Positions 8,949 through 17,890 are shown, counted from the stretch's first letter. The stretch is DNA of 64,000 bases from Pseudomonas sp. LS-2 (GCF_003605735.1 NZ_QXTJ01000039.1:537090-601089); one strand, 5' to 3'. The notes: generated by a model from the letters alone, not told the origin. Numbers and translations: made by a program.

Positions 8949-10097
8949 TCATTCGGGAGTCAGGCAGTAATGTTCGATCAACTGACGCAATAGACGCACT
9001 GTAGGTTGTAAACGTGACATTTCGAGATACTCGCCCGGCTGGTGCGCACAGGCAATGTCGCCGGGTCCCAGCACAATCGTCTCGCAACCAAGGCGCTGAA
9101 GATAAGGCGCTTCGGTGCCAAATGCCACTGCTTCAGCCGTATGACCTGTCAGACGCTCGGCAACGCGAACCAGTTCCGCATCGGCGCTCTGTTCGAAGGG
9201 TGCGACTTCAGAGAACAACGGCGCGTAATCGATCTTCACCTGGTGCAACTCTGCCAGCGGTTGCAACTTCTGCCGAATCGCCGAGCGCAGCATCTCCGGG
9301 TCCATACCCGGCAACCGCCGCAGGTCAAACTCCAGCGAACACTGACCGCAAATTCGATTGGGGTTATCGCCGCCATGAATGCAGCCGAAGTTCATGGTGG
9401 GCGCCGGGACGCTGAACTGCGGATTGCGGTATTTTTCCTGCCACTGTTGACGCAGATTCTTAAGCGCACCAATAGCGTCGTACATGGCCTCCAGGGCGCT
9501 GTGGCCAAGGCTTGGGTCAGACGAATGGCCACTGCGTCCGAGAATCTCGATTCGCTCCATCATCACGCCTTTGTGCAGGCGAATCGGCTTCAAGCCAGTG
9601 GGTTCGCCAATCACCGCCGCCCTGCCGAGGGTACCGCCAGCAGCGGCCAGAGCTTTGGCACCGGACATCGAGCTTTCTTCGTCGCAGGTCGCCAGAATGA
9701 TCAACGGCTGCTTGAAAGGTTTATCCAGCAAGGGCTGCAAGGCCTCGATGGCCAGTGCGAAAAACCCCTTCATGTCGCAACTGCCAAGTCCTACCCACCT
9801 GCCGTCGACCTCCGTCAACTTCAGGGGATCGGTTTTCCACAGTGCATCGTCGTAGGGAACGGTGTCGCTATGGCCGGACAGCACCAGACCGCCGGGCCCT
9901 GTGCCGTAAGTCGCCACCAGATTGAACTTGCCGGGACTGACCTGCTGGATGTCGCAGGCAAAACCCAGGTCGCCAAGCCAACCGGCGAGCAGATCGATGA
10001 CCCCGCGATTGGATTGATCCAGCGAAGGTTGCGTACAACTCACCGAAGGTGCGGCGATCAGGGCCGCGAACTGGTCTTTCATGGACGGTAACGGCAT
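8949..10097 (-). CDS. argE: Acetylornithine deacetylase (M20 family)
   Basis: This is a 382-residue zinc-dependent M20 hydrolase that removes acetyl from N2-acetylornithine to give ornithine. Metal and catalytic residues are visible: SGHSDTVP (His76, Asp78), GLGSCDMKG (Asp108), CDEESS (Glu140/Glu141), and a late His in ACAHQPGEYLEM. The dimerisation domain starts near GRSGHSSDPSLG. It lies directly upstream of argA, so the two share an arginine role. Pseudomonads usually rely on ArgJ recycling as well, so this enzyme could be partly redundant. Confidence 0.9.
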   Translation of the reverse strand: MPLPSMKDQFAALIAAPSVSCTQPSLDQSNRGVIDLLAGWLGDLGFACDIQQVSPGKFNLVATYGTGPGGLVLSGHSDTVPYDDALWKTDPLKLTEVDGRWVGLGSCDMKGFFALAIEALQPLLDKPFKQPLIILATCDEESSMSGAKALAAAGGTLGRAAVIGEPTGLKPIRLHKGVMMERIEILGRSGHSSDPSLGHSALEAMYDAIGALKNLRQQWQEKYRNPQFSVPAPTMNFGCIHGGDNPNRICGQCSLEFDLRRLPGMDPEMLRSAIRQKLQPLAELHQVKIDYAPLFSEVAPFEQSADAELVRVAERLTGHTAEAVAFGTEAPYLQRLGCETIVLGPGDIACAHQPGEYLEMSRLQPTVRLLRQLIEHYCLTPE

Positions 10098-10263
10098 GGG
10101 CGACTCCTCGGTACAGGTACGACACGCGAACCATCATAGGGTGATTCGACAGCAGGAATAAACCGTCCAGGGTGATGTCCTGTACACTGCACGACCCACG
10201 CAGCTGTGTCGATTCCGGCTGCGCCCCCCGTTTATCAGCGATAGAGCGCCTGGATTCCCGGCC

Positions 10264-11631
10264 ATGCAGAAAGAAACCGAAATCAAACTCCGCGTCAGCC
10301 GCGAAACCCTCATTGCCCTGCGCGAGCATCCGTTGCTGAAAAAGCGCAACAAAAGTGGCTGGGAGCGGCTGGAGCTGTTCAACCAGTACTTCGACACCCC
10401 CGAACGCGAACTCGCTCACGCCAAGGTCGCCCTGCGCCTGCGCCGTGATGGCGACGCGATCATCCAGACGCTCAAGACCCGAGGCCAGAGCGTGGCAGGC
10501 TTGTCCGAGCGCAACGAGTACAACTGGGATGTGCCCAAGGCCAAGCTGGACCTCAAAAAGCTCGACGGCGAATGCTGGCCCGAGCAACTGGCGGACTTGG
10601 ACAAGAAAACCATCAAGCCACTGTTCACCACCGATTTCGTCCGTGAAAAGGCCGAAATTGCCTGGGGTCGCGGCAAGTCCAAGGTAGTGATCGAGGCTGC
10701 ACTGGATCTGGGCAACGTCATCGTCGGCAAACAGAAAGAAGAAATTTGCGAACTGGAGCTGGAACTGCGTGAAGGCGAGCCTGCCGCATTGCTGGAGCTG
10801 GCCGCCGAACTGGCGGAAAAGCTGCCGTTGATGCCTTGCGACATCAGCAAGGCCGAGCGTGGCTATCGCCTGTTCGACGCCAGCAGCTACTCGGTCAAAT
10901 TGCCGGTTCCGGAAATGCACGCCGAGACCTCCGTCGACGACGCTTACAGCGCCCTGGCCTGGTATCTACTGGGCAGCAGTCAGCGCCTGGCCGAGCAATA
11001 CCGTTTCAACGGCCACTGGAGCCTGTTGCAGGAATGGGTCGAAGTCCTCGCCGAGTTGCGTGCATTGACCGGCAGTCTCGGTCAGGCTGCGCCAAGGGCC
11101 ACCACCCACGACCTGCGCGCTGCGCTGGACGCACTGCTCGAAGACTGGCGGACGCTGGTTCAGGCCGGCAAGGAAGATGGCGATGTCCGGGCTGCCGCTC
11201 ACGAGCAGTTCATCGAAGAGCTTGAAGACCCGCGCTGGGGCCTGTTCTCGCTGACCACCTCGCGCTGGCTGATGGAGCGCAGCTGGACTGTCGAGCGTAA
11301 CAACCGTGGCAATCGTCAGGGCAATGCGATGCTCAGCAGTTGGGTGCCGCGCTTCCTTGGCGACGAAGCCACCGCGTTGAATCTGGCGCGTTATCAGCAA
11401 CAGCCTGAGGATCTGGCCGAACAACTCCCGCGCATCGAGCGTATTCAGGTCTGGCTGCATTACGCGCGTCAGACACTGGAACTGCCGGAGCTGGATCGTC
11501 TGTACGGCGAGATGAACAAGCTTGAAGAGCTGGCGCACCTGGATATCACCGACGAGATCCTCGAAGCCCGCGTGCAGCAGACCATCACCGTGCTGCAAAG
11601 CCGGGCGTGGAAGACCTTGCTGAAGATTTAA
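10264..11631 (+). CDS. CYTH-CHAD inorganic triphosphatase
   Basis: The 455-residue cytoplasmic protein opens with the diagnostic ExExK motif of the CYTH triphosphate tunnel (MQKETEIKLRV, residues 4-8). Further acidic and basic tunnel strands follow to about residue 200. The C-terminal half (about 225-455) is a helical, His/Arg-rich CHAD domain, thought to bind polyphosphate. Proteins of this layout (E. coli YgiF type) hydrolyse inorganic triphosphate. It is divergent from argE and appears to be a single-gene unit. The presence of ppx and ppk elsewhere in the window is thematically related, but there is no linkage. Confidence 0.85.
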   Translation: MQKETEIKLRVSRETLIALREHPLLKKRNKSGWERLELFNQYFDTPERELAHAKVALRLRRDGDAIIQTLKTRGQSVAGLSERNEYNWDVPKAKLDLKKLDGECWPEQLADLDKKTIKPLFTTDFVREKAEIAWGRGKSKVVIEAALDLGNVIVGKQKEEICELELELREGEPAALLELAAELAEKLPLMPCDISKAERGYRLFDASSYSVKLPVPEMHAETSVDDAYSALAWYLLGSSQRLAEQYRFNGHWSLLQEWVEVLAELRALTGSLGQAAPRATTHDLRAALDALLEDWRTLVQAGKEDGDVRAAAHEQFIEELEDPRWGLFSLTTSRWLMERSWTVERNNRGNRQGNAMLSSWVPRFLGDEATALNLARYQQQPEDLAEQLPRIERIQVWLHYARQTLELPELDRLYGEMNKLEELAHLDITDEILEARVQQTITVLQSRAWKTLLKI

Positions 11632-11646
11632 GCAGCGCTGCATTAC

Positions 11647-11716
11647 CTGTAGCAGTCTGGCTCTTCGGCGATGGCGCCCTTGAGATCGCTACCGCCGGTA
11701 AGCCGGACTGCTACAG
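11647..11716. repeat. REP pair, family A
   Basis: Inverted arms CTGTAGCAGTCTGGCTCTTC and GGTAAGCCGGACTGCTACAG lie between the convergent triphosphatase gene and the Lrp-type gene. The left arm is slightly degenerate. Confidence 0.8.
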
Positions 11717-11764
11717 GGATACGGATGTGATTTACAGATCCCATTCGGCGCACAATGGATGCGC

Positions 11765-12235
11765 TCAGCGAACGATCGGCAAACTCGTCGTCGATTTGAT
11801 TTCCGACAGAGCAACGGTCGAATTGACCTCCTGAATCCCTGGCACCAGCGACAGTTTCTCGAAGAAGAACCGCTCATACGCTTCGATGTCCGGCGTGACG
11901 ATGCGCAGCAGAAAATCCACCGACCCCATCAACACATAACACTCCAATACCTCCGGAAATCCGCGAATTGCCTCAGTGAATTCCGTGAAGTTGGAGCGGC
12001 CGTGGGCGTTCAGTTTCACCTCGGCGAAGATCTGCGTATTGAGCCCGATCTTCTTGCGATCAAGCAGCGTCACCTGTCGCCGAATCACGCCTTCATCTTT
12101 CAACCGCTGAATCCTGCGCCAGCAAGGCGATTGGGAAAGCCCGACCTGCTCGGCGATCTGCGCGCTGGACAACGAAGCGTCCTCCTGGAGCAACGCGAGG
12201 ATCCTGCGATCATAGGTATCCAATTCGATTTGCAT
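11765..12235 (-). CDS. Lrp/AsnC family transcriptional regulator
   Basis: The 156-residue protein has an N-terminal winged helix-turn-helix (LDTYDRRILALLQEDASLSS, then AQIAEQVGLSQSPCWRRIQRL) followed by an Lrp-type ACT-like (RAM) effector domain from about residue 65. Members bind amino acids and often control a divergent or adjacent gene. Here it is divergent from a small ACT-like protein and an orphan GspE-type ATPase across a 162-bp AT-rich gap. The effector is unknown. Confidence 0.88.
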   Translation of the reverse strand: MQIELDTYDRRILALLQEDASLSSAQIAEQVGLSQSPCWRRIQRLKDEGVIRRQVTLLDRKKIGLNTQIFAEVKLNAHGRSNFTEFTEAIRGFPEVLECYVLMGSVDFLLRIVTPDIEAYERFFFEKLSLVPGIQEVNSTVALSEIKSTTSLPIVR

Positions 12236-12397
12236 AAGTTATTCCTGAAAAATGGATATCCAGCATCAACAAGTCGAAAAAAGAGTAAACCACTCGATCA
12301 TGGATCAGAAATTTCTTTTTTCCCATGTAAAACTCTCTCTTACTCAAACAGCTCGCCGCCGCACTGAATGCGGCCGACGAAAACAGGAGAGTTCAGC

Positions 12398-12745
12398 ATG
12401 TCGCATATCGAATCAGTCTGCTCTGCCCCGCTTCGCCCCGACGCCTGGTCTGTCAGCAACGCCCATTGCCGGTCACGCTTTCAGATTCTTGCCGAAGCCG
12501 AGCCAGACTTGATTTGCCGGGTGCTGAACCTGTTCGCGATGCAGTACCTGATCCCGCAGCAAGTCAGCGTGTTACAACAGGAAGGCATGTTGATGATCGA
12601 GGTGGAAGTCGATGGCATGACCTGGCATCGCGCCCAGGTGATTGGTGAAAAAATGCGCAATTTGATCAGTGTCTGCACAGTGGATCTGGAACCGATCGGC
12701 GATTTCCACGTCCTATCCGAGCCCGTCTCGCTGGCGGTCGGTTGA
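12398..12745 (+). CDS. Small protein resembling a stand-alone ACT domain
   Basis: The product has 115 residues, with ATG at 12398 behind AACAGGAGAG. From about residue 28 the pattern FQILAEAEPDLICRVLNLFA / LIPQQVSVLQQEGMLMIEVEVDG / AQVIGEKMRNLISVCTVDL is that of a beta-alpha-beta-beta-alpha-beta fold. It reads like the regulatory ACT domain of acetolactate synthase small subunits, ending in a strand equivalent to that family's 'LxxLxxVxxV'. No catalytic domain is present. It is divergent from the Lrp/AsnC gene. The ACT assignment is my inference from pattern, and the function is unknown. Confidence 0.7.
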   Translation: MSHIESVCSAPLRPDAWSVSNAHCRSRFQILAEAEPDLICRVLNLFAMQYLIPQQVSVLQQEGMLMIEVEVDGMTWHRAQVIGEKMRNLISVCTVDLEPIGDFHVLSEPVSLAVG

Positions 12746-12857
12746 TTACGTGGAAAATATTGGCAATGCTTCACTACCTGCAGGACGCAACAACTGGCAC
12801 GCTTGGGACTACTCTTGCTTACTCACGAAGTAAGCCGTCTCGTCCGAAGGAGCCTGC

Positions 12858-14642
12858 ATGTCTGTCCTCGCCTCATCATCCCAGGACCGCTGGCTGGATC
12901 TGAATGAAATCCTGCGTGATCTCGTCACGCAGGGCTACCTCGATCAGGACAATGCCGAATACGCATTGACCCTGCGCCGTACCGCACAAAATCTGCAAAT
13001 CCATCCGCTCGAATTCATTTCCGCTCAGCAGTTCGATAATCACAACCGCGCGGGCAAGAAGCTCGACCTGGAAACCCTCACCGCCTGGCTGGCCGAGCAA
13101 GCAGGTCAGCCGTATATGCGCATTGACCCGCTGAAGATCAACGTGGCGGCCGTTACGCCCCTGATGTCTTATGCTTTCGCCCAGCGTCACAAGATACTGG
13201 CGGTTGCAGTGGACCGCGATGCGGTGACCATCGCCAGCGCCCAGCCCTACGTCAAGGCGTGGGAAGCCGATCTGATGCATGTGCTGAAGATGCCGATCAA
13301 GCGCGTGGTCGCCAATCCGGTTGACGTGCAAAAACTGGCCGTCGAGTTCTACCGACTGGCGAAATCGGTGAGTGGTGCCAGTGCAACTGATCAAAAAGTC
13401 AGCAACATGGGCAATTTCGAGCAGTTGCTCAAGCTCGGCGCCAGCGATCAGGAGCCGGACGCCAACGATGCGCATATCGTCAACATCGTCGACTGGCTCT
13501 TCCAGTACGCCTATCAGCAGCGGGCCAGCGACATTCACATCGAGCCTCGTCGAGAGGCGGGAACCGTGCGTTTTCGCATCGACGGCGTGTTGCACAACGT
13601 TTATCAATTCCCGCCCCAGGTCACCATGGCAGTCACCAGCCGCCTGAAAAGCCTGGGGCGCATGAACGTAGCCGAGAAGCGCAAGCCTCAGGACGGTCGG
13701 GTCAAGACCAAGACCCCCGATGGTGGTGAAGTGGAGTTGCGTCTGTCGACCTTGCCCACAGCATTCGGCGAGAAGATGGTGATGCGGATCTTCGACCCGG
13801 AAGTGCTGCTCAAGGATTTCGACCAACTGGGTTTCTCAGGCGATGACCTGCGCCGCTGGGAAGGCATGACCCATCAACCCAACGGCATCATTCTGGTGAC
13901 GGGACCGACCGGTTCCGGCAAGACCACCACGCTGTACACCACTCTGAAAAAGCTGGCGACCTCGGAGGTGAACCTCTGCACCATCGAGGACCCGATCGAA
14001 ATGGTGGAGCCTGCGTTCAATCAGATGCAGGTGCAGCACAACATCGACCTGACCTTCGCAAGCGGCGTGCGTGCACTGATGCGGCAGGATCCGGACATCA
14101 TCATGATCGGGGAGATTCGTGACCTGGCGACCGCTGAAATGGCGATCCAGGCAGCACTCACCGGTCACTTGGTGCTCTCGACGCTGCACACCAACGATGC
14201 GCCTAGCGCGATCAGCCGACTACTGGAATTGGGAGTACCGCATTATTTGCTCAAGGCGACCATTCTCGGGGTGATGGCGCAGCGTCTGGTGCGTACGCTA
14301 TGTTCGCATTGCAAGGCGCCGATGGAGATCGACGAAGCCGACTGGCAGACCCTGACGCGGCCTTGGCAGGCGCCCGTGCCCAGCGGTGCGCATCAGGCAG
14401 TGGGTTGCGCGGAATGCCGGGATACCGGCTATCGCGGACGCGCCGGCGTGTACGAGATCATGCTGATGTCCGATGCGGTGAAATCGCTGATCACGGCGGA
14501 CCTGGACCTCACGGCCCTGCGTCGGCAGGGCTTCAAGGATGGCATGCGCAGTCTGCGCCTGTCGGGCGCACAGAAAGTCGCGGCGGGCTTGACGACGGTC
14601 GAGGAAGTCCTGCGGGTGACGCCGCAGAGTGAGCAGCGGTGA
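12858..14642 (+). CDS. GspE/PilB-family secretion ATPase (orphan)
   Basis: The 594-residue cytoplasmic ATPase has an N-terminal MshEN-like domain (to about residue 170) and a RecA-like core. The core contains Walker A GPTGSGKTTT (Lys355), an Asp box around ASDIHIEP (224-230), Walker B-region DPDIIMIGEIRD and the His box ALTGHLVLSTLHTNDAPSAI. A C-terminal tetracysteine (CSHC...CAEC) is typical of GspE rather than of retraction ATPases. These enzymes drive type II secretion or type IV pilus assembly. No other secretion or pilus gene is nearby, so its machine must be encoded elsewhere. A REP follows its stop. Confidence 0.9.
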   Translation: MSVLASSSQDRWLDLNEILRDLVTQGYLDQDNAEYALTLRRTAQNLQIHPLEFISAQQFDNHNRAGKKLDLETLTAWLAEQAGQPYMRIDPLKINVAAVTPLMSYAFAQRHKILAVAVDRDAVTIASAQPYVKAWEADLMHVLKMPIKRVVANPVDVQKLAVEFYRLAKSVSGASATDQKVSNMGNFEQLLKLGASDQEPDANDAHIVNIVDWLFQYAYQQRASDIHIEPRREAGTVRFRIDGVLHNVYQFPPQVTMAVTSRLKSLGRMNVAEKRKPQDGRVKTKTPDGGEVELRLSTLPTAFGEKMVMRIFDPEVLLKDFDQLGFSGDDLRRWEGMTHQPNGIILVTGPTGSGKTTTLYTTLKKLATSEVNLCTIEDPIEMVEPAFNQMQVQHNIDLTFASGVRALMRQDPDIIMIGEIRDLATAEMAIQAALTGHLVLSTLHTNDAPSAISRLLELGVPHYLLKATILGVMAQRLVRTLCSHCKAPMEIDEADWQTLTRPWQAPVPSGAHQAVGCAECRDTGYRGRAGVYEIMLMSDAVKSLITADLDLTALRRQGFKDGMRSLRLSGAQKVAAGLTTVEEVLRVTPQSEQR

Positions 14643-14662
14643 GGGACGCATTACCGGTCTGT

Positions 14663-14750
14663 TGTAGGAGCGCGCTTGCCCGCGAGGCGGTGGGTCAGGA
14701 CGAATTATTCGCCTGACACTCCGCCATCGCGGGCAAGCTCGCTCCTACAT
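14663..14750. repeat. REP pair, family B (GTAGGAGCGCGCTTGCCCGCG)
   Basis: Arms TGTAGGAGCGCGCTTGCCCG and CGGGCAAGCTCGCTCCTACA are about 40 bp apart. Related copies lie at 23324 and 50931. The element separates the GspE-type gene from the idn cassette. Confidence 0.88.
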
Positions 14751-14795
14751 GCTCCAGCGTTTGTGGAAATTCCCCTGTAGCGGTCCGACTTCGAC

Positions 14796-15845
14796 TTACA
14801 AATCCTTCACCCCAAAATCCAGCACTACCTTCATCGCCTGCTGCTTGTCCCCCGCCAACTCGAACGCCTGCACCGCTTCATTGAATGGAAAGGTGTGGGA
14901 AATCACCGGCGTGACGTCGATCACCTTACGATTGAGTAGATCCACCGCCTGTGCGAATTCGGGATGAAAGCGGAACGTGCCACGCAAATCGATTTCCTTG
15001 CCCACCACCAGATTCAGGGGAATCGAGACATCACCACCGAGCCCGACGGTCACCACGATCCCGCGGGGACGAACGCAGGTCAGGCCATCGCGCAGCGCCT
15101 GGGCACTGCCGGACGCTTCGAACATCACGTCGAAATGCCCTTTCTCAACGGTGTAGCGCGCCAACGCTTGAGGCTCGTTTTTAAGGTTGTGGGTTTCGCT
15201 GGCGCCCATGCGACGAGCACACACAAGCGCACTGTCACTCAAGTCTGCAGCGACGATCTGCAATGCCCCCGCCGCTTTCAAACTGCCAATCAACAGATTG
15301 CCAATCGGGCCGCAGCCCGTTACCAGCACCCGCTTGCCGAACACACCGCCAGCGCGCTGGATCGCATGCAGTCCGACCGACAGCGGTTCGGCCAGTGCAC
15401 CCTCGGCCAGCGTGGTCGTCGGCGCCAACACATGCGCCTGACTGGCATCGATCACCAGCGTTTCGCGAAACGCGCCCTGAATGTGCGGAAATGGCATCGC
15501 GCTGCCGTAGAACCGCATGTTCAGGCAATGATTGGGCATGCCTTGGTGACAGAACTTGCAACCGCCACAAGGACGTGACGGTGAAACCGAAATACGCTGA
15601 CCGACACTGAAACCCTGTTGCGGGTCGCCGACTTCTTCGATCACGGCAGAGATTTCATGACCCAGCACCATCGGTTCCTTCAGGCGAACGGCGCCGAAAC
15701 CGCCGTGCTGGTAGTAGTGCAGATCGGAGCCGCAGATACCGCCCCTCGCAACCCGCACGCGCAACTGGCCGGCGGCCAGCGCAGGAACGTGTGCCTCGGG
15801 TTCGACGCGAAGGTCTTTAGGGGCGTGGCAGACGATGGCTTGCAT
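14796..15845 (-). CDS. idnD: L-idonate 5-dehydrogenase (zinc alcohol dehydrogenase family)
   Basis: This 349-residue zinc MDR enzyme should oxidise L-idonate to 5-ketogluconate with NAD(P)+. The catalytic-zinc region is GGICGSDLHYYQHGG and GHEISAVIEEVG; the structural-zinc loop is CGGCKFCHQGMPNHC. The Rossmann motif is LVTGCGPIGNLLIGSLKAAGA. RFYGSAMPFPHIQGAF and GKEIDLRGTFRFHPEFAQAV match the IdnD subgroup closely, rather than generic sorbitol dehydrogenases. The gene follows idnO in the same direction with only 14 bp between them, so the pair is an operon. Confidence 0.85.
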   Translation of the reverse strand: MQAIVCHAPKDLRVEPEAHVPALAAGQLRVRVARGGICGSDLHYYQHGGFGAVRLKEPMVLGHEISAVIEEVGDPQQGFSVGQRISVSPSRPCGGCKFCHQGMPNHCLNMRFYGSAMPFPHIQGAFRETLVIDASQAHVLAPTTTLAEGALAEPLSVGLHAIQRAGGVFGKRVLVTGCGPIGNLLIGSLKAAGALQIVAADLSDSALVCARRMGASETHNLKNEPQALARYTVEKGHFDVMFEASGSAQALRDGLTCVRPRGIVVTVGLGGDVSIPLNLVVGKEIDLRGTFRFHPEFAQAVDLLNRKVIDVTPVISHTFPFNEAVQAFELAGDKQQAMKVVLDFGVKDL

Positions 15846-15859
15846 GAAGGTTCTCCGGA

Positions 15860-16630
15860 TTACAGCGACGCCGTGATGGCGCCGTCGACGTAAAGGATGT
15901 GGCCGTTGACGAAGCTCGCAGCATCGGAGGCCAGGAAGACTGCGGCGCCCTTGAGTTCAGACACTTCGCCCCAGCGGCGGCTCGGCGTACGCTGGACCAG
16001 CCAGTCGCTGAATTCGGGATTGGCCACCAGTGCGGCGTTCAACTCGGTCTTGAAATAGCCAGGTCCGATGCCATTGACGTTTAGACCATGGGGGCCCCAG
16101 TCGATCGCCATGCCTTTGGTCAGCATCTTCAACGCGCCCTTGCTTGCGGTATACGGTGCTATTCCAGGACGACCGAGCTCACTCTGGACGGAGCAGATGT
16201 TGATGATGCGCCCACGGCCGCGAGGAATCATGCAACGAGCCACGGCCTGACCGACGAAAAAGGCGCTGTCGAGATTGGACCGCATCAACTCGTGCCAGTC
16301 CGCTTCGTTGAAATCGGCCAGCGGTCCGCGACGCTGAATGCCGGCATTGTTGACCAGAATTTCCAGCGGTCCCACGCGTTGCTCGATGTCCTGCACGGCG
16401 GCGCTGACCGCCGCGCTGTCGGTGACATCGAAGCATTGAGCGTGGACGTCATGGCCCTCGGCGGCCAACACTGCCGCCGCTGATTGCAGCGTGTCTGCCG
16501 TTCGCCCGTTGAGCACGACCCTGGCGCCCGCCTCCGCCAACCCTCGGGCGATGGCAAGGCCGATCCCTGCGCTAGAGCCGGTGATCAGTGCAGTTCTTCC
16601 GTCCAGGCGGAAGCTTTCCAGAACAGCCAT
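15860..16630 (-). CDS. idnO: Gluconate 5-dehydrogenase (SDR family)
   Basis: The 256-residue classical SDR has the cofactor loop ITGSSAGIGLAIARGL, the NNAG motif (LVNNAGIQRRGPL) and catalytic Ser/Tyr/Lys in ICSVQSELGRPGIAPYTASKG. NAGIQRR and NGIGPGYFKTELNAALV are signatures shared with E. coli IdnO, which interconverts 5-ketogluconate and gluconate. I chose ATG 16630 (MAVLESFRLDG) because GAGGGGAG precedes it; the frame stays open 20 codons further. With IdnD it converts idonate to gluconate. No kinase, transporter or dehydratase of the pathway is in the window. Confidence 0.83.
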   Translation of the reverse strand: MAVLESFRLDGRTALITGSSAGIGLAIARGLAEAGARVVLNGRTADTLQSAAAVLAAEGHDVHAQCFDVTDSAAVSAAVQDIEQRVGPLEILVNNAGIQRRGPLADFNEADWHELMRSNLDSAFFVGQAVARCMIPRGRGRIINICSVQSELGRPGIAPYTASKGALKMLTKGMAIDWGPHGLNVNGIGPGYFKTELNAALVANPEFSDWLVQRTPSRRWGEVSELKGAAVFLASDAASFVNGHILYVDGAITASL

Positions 16631-16764
16631 ATGAACTCCCCTCTCTTCTGCGGCCGACGTCGGATCATCCATCGTGATAAACCGCACCAAAGCCCAGTAT
16701 CTTGACGAGCACGTACTTCAGCGCGGACGACGCTCATCGTCCAATGGTCATTCATGATAGGTTG

Positions 16765-16779
16765 ATCACGATTTTTGAT
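16765..16779. promoter_or_regulatory. Candidate LysR-type operator (T-N11-A) in the idnO/lysR divergent gap
   Basis: ATC-N9-GAT (ATCACGATTTTTGAT) matches the T-N11-A dyad of LysR regulators. It also lies within a direct repeat of TTGATCAC/TTGATCAC. It is 17 bp from the regulator's preferred start, a position suited to autorepression. This is prediction only. Confidence 0.45.
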
Positions 16780-16795
16780 CACTACGGAGGCCTCC

Positions 16796-17701
16796 TTGGA
16801 GCTCAAGCATTTGCGGGCCTTTGTCACCCTGGCCGAGGAACTGCATTTCGGGCGTGCCGCACAACGTCTCGCGATCGTGCAGCCCGCTCTGAGCATGCAG
16901 ATCAAAGCGCTGGAGGCGTGGCTCGGCGTTCGGCTGCTGGATCGAAATCGTCACTGCGTGACGCTCACGGACGTAGGTCGGTTGTTTCTCAAGGAGGCGC
17001 AGGCAACGCTGCATCAGGCGCAACACTCTGCCGATGTAGCGCGCGGGTTGGGACGTGGAGAAACCGGGCGAATTCGACTTGGGTTTGTTTCCTCGGTGCT
17101 GCCAGAGTTGCTGCCAACGCTGATTCGAGAGGCCCACCAGCGCTTCCCCGGCATCGAGCTGGAGCTCAAGGACATGCCGGGGCCCGATCAGGTTCAGGCG
17201 CTGAAGAGCGGGCAACTGGACTTCGGCCTGATGCGCCTGCCCGCCCCCCATGCCGGGGTCCAGACACAGGTTGTACTGCACGAATCGGTCATCGTCGCAC
17301 TGCCTGCCGATCATCCCCTCGCTGGACAACCCATCATCGAGGCCAAGGCGCTCGCACATTTGCCTGTACTGATGCTGGCACGGCGTTATGCAGCGGGCTT
17401 TCACGACAGTCTGCTCAGAGCGATCACCGAGCAAGGCGGCAAGCTGGACGTGGCAGACGAACTGGGCGAATTCACCACGATGCTGGCGCTGGTGGCGGCC
17501 GGGTTGGGCATTGGATTGCTGCCGATCAATGCCGCAAGGGCACTGCCACCAGGGGTGATTGCGCGGCCGCTGGAGTTAGGTGATTACCGGACAGCCACCG
17601 GCCTTGTATGGACTTCGCTCGACACGGCTGTGAAGACCACGATCTTCAACCTGATGCGCGAGCTATTCTTTAACGAGGCTCTCGCCTTAGCCCCTCTGTA
17701 G
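16796..17701 (+). CDS. LysR family transcriptional regulator (probable idn regulator)
   Basis: The 301-residue protein has an N-terminal winged helix-turn-helix (LRAFVTLAEELHFGRAAQRL, then AIVQPALSMQIKALEAWLG) and a periplasmic-binding-like effector domain from about residue 90. I prefer the TTG at 16796 (MELKHLRAF): ACGGAGG at 16784-16790 is well placed for it, and the family N-terminus starts here. An upstream TTG at 16775 would add seven residues. The gene is divergent from idnO-idnD and so probably regulates that pair. Its TAG stop lies inside a REP arm (CTGTAG), so the REP forms the 3' end of the gene. Confidence 0.87.
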   Translation: MELKHLRAFVTLAEELHFGRAAQRLAIVQPALSMQIKALEAWLGVRLLDRNRHCVTLTDVGRLFLKEAQATLHQAQHSADVARGLGRGETGRIRLGFVSSVLPELLPTLIREAHQRFPGIELELKDMPGPDQVQALKSGQLDFGLMRLPAPHAGVQTQVVLHESVIVALPADHPLAGQPIIEAKALAHLPVLMLARRYAAGFHDSLLRAITEQGGKLDVADELGEFTTMLALVAAGLGIGLLPINAARALPPGVIARPLELGDYRTATGLVWTSLDTAVKTTIFNLMRELFFNEALALAPL

Positions 17702-17765
17702 CAGTCCGGCATGCCGGCGGTGGCGGTTTGAAGGACGTCACCGCCGGCAAGCCGGACTGCTACAG
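17696..17765. repeat. REP pair, family A, overlapping the LysR stop codon
   Basis: Arms CTGTAGCAGTCCGGCATGCC and GGCAAGCCGGACTGCTACAG. The first TAG of the left arm is the stop codon of the LysR gene. Confidence 0.88.
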
Positions 17766-17890
17766 ATTCGAGGAACGGCTTCGGAACGGATGAGCTTTTT
17801 TGATACAAGAAATATTCACAGTGCGAGTTCTGGTAAACGTACGCTCTGCCGGATCGTTCATTCATCAGCACCCACCAACAGGGACAGGTT

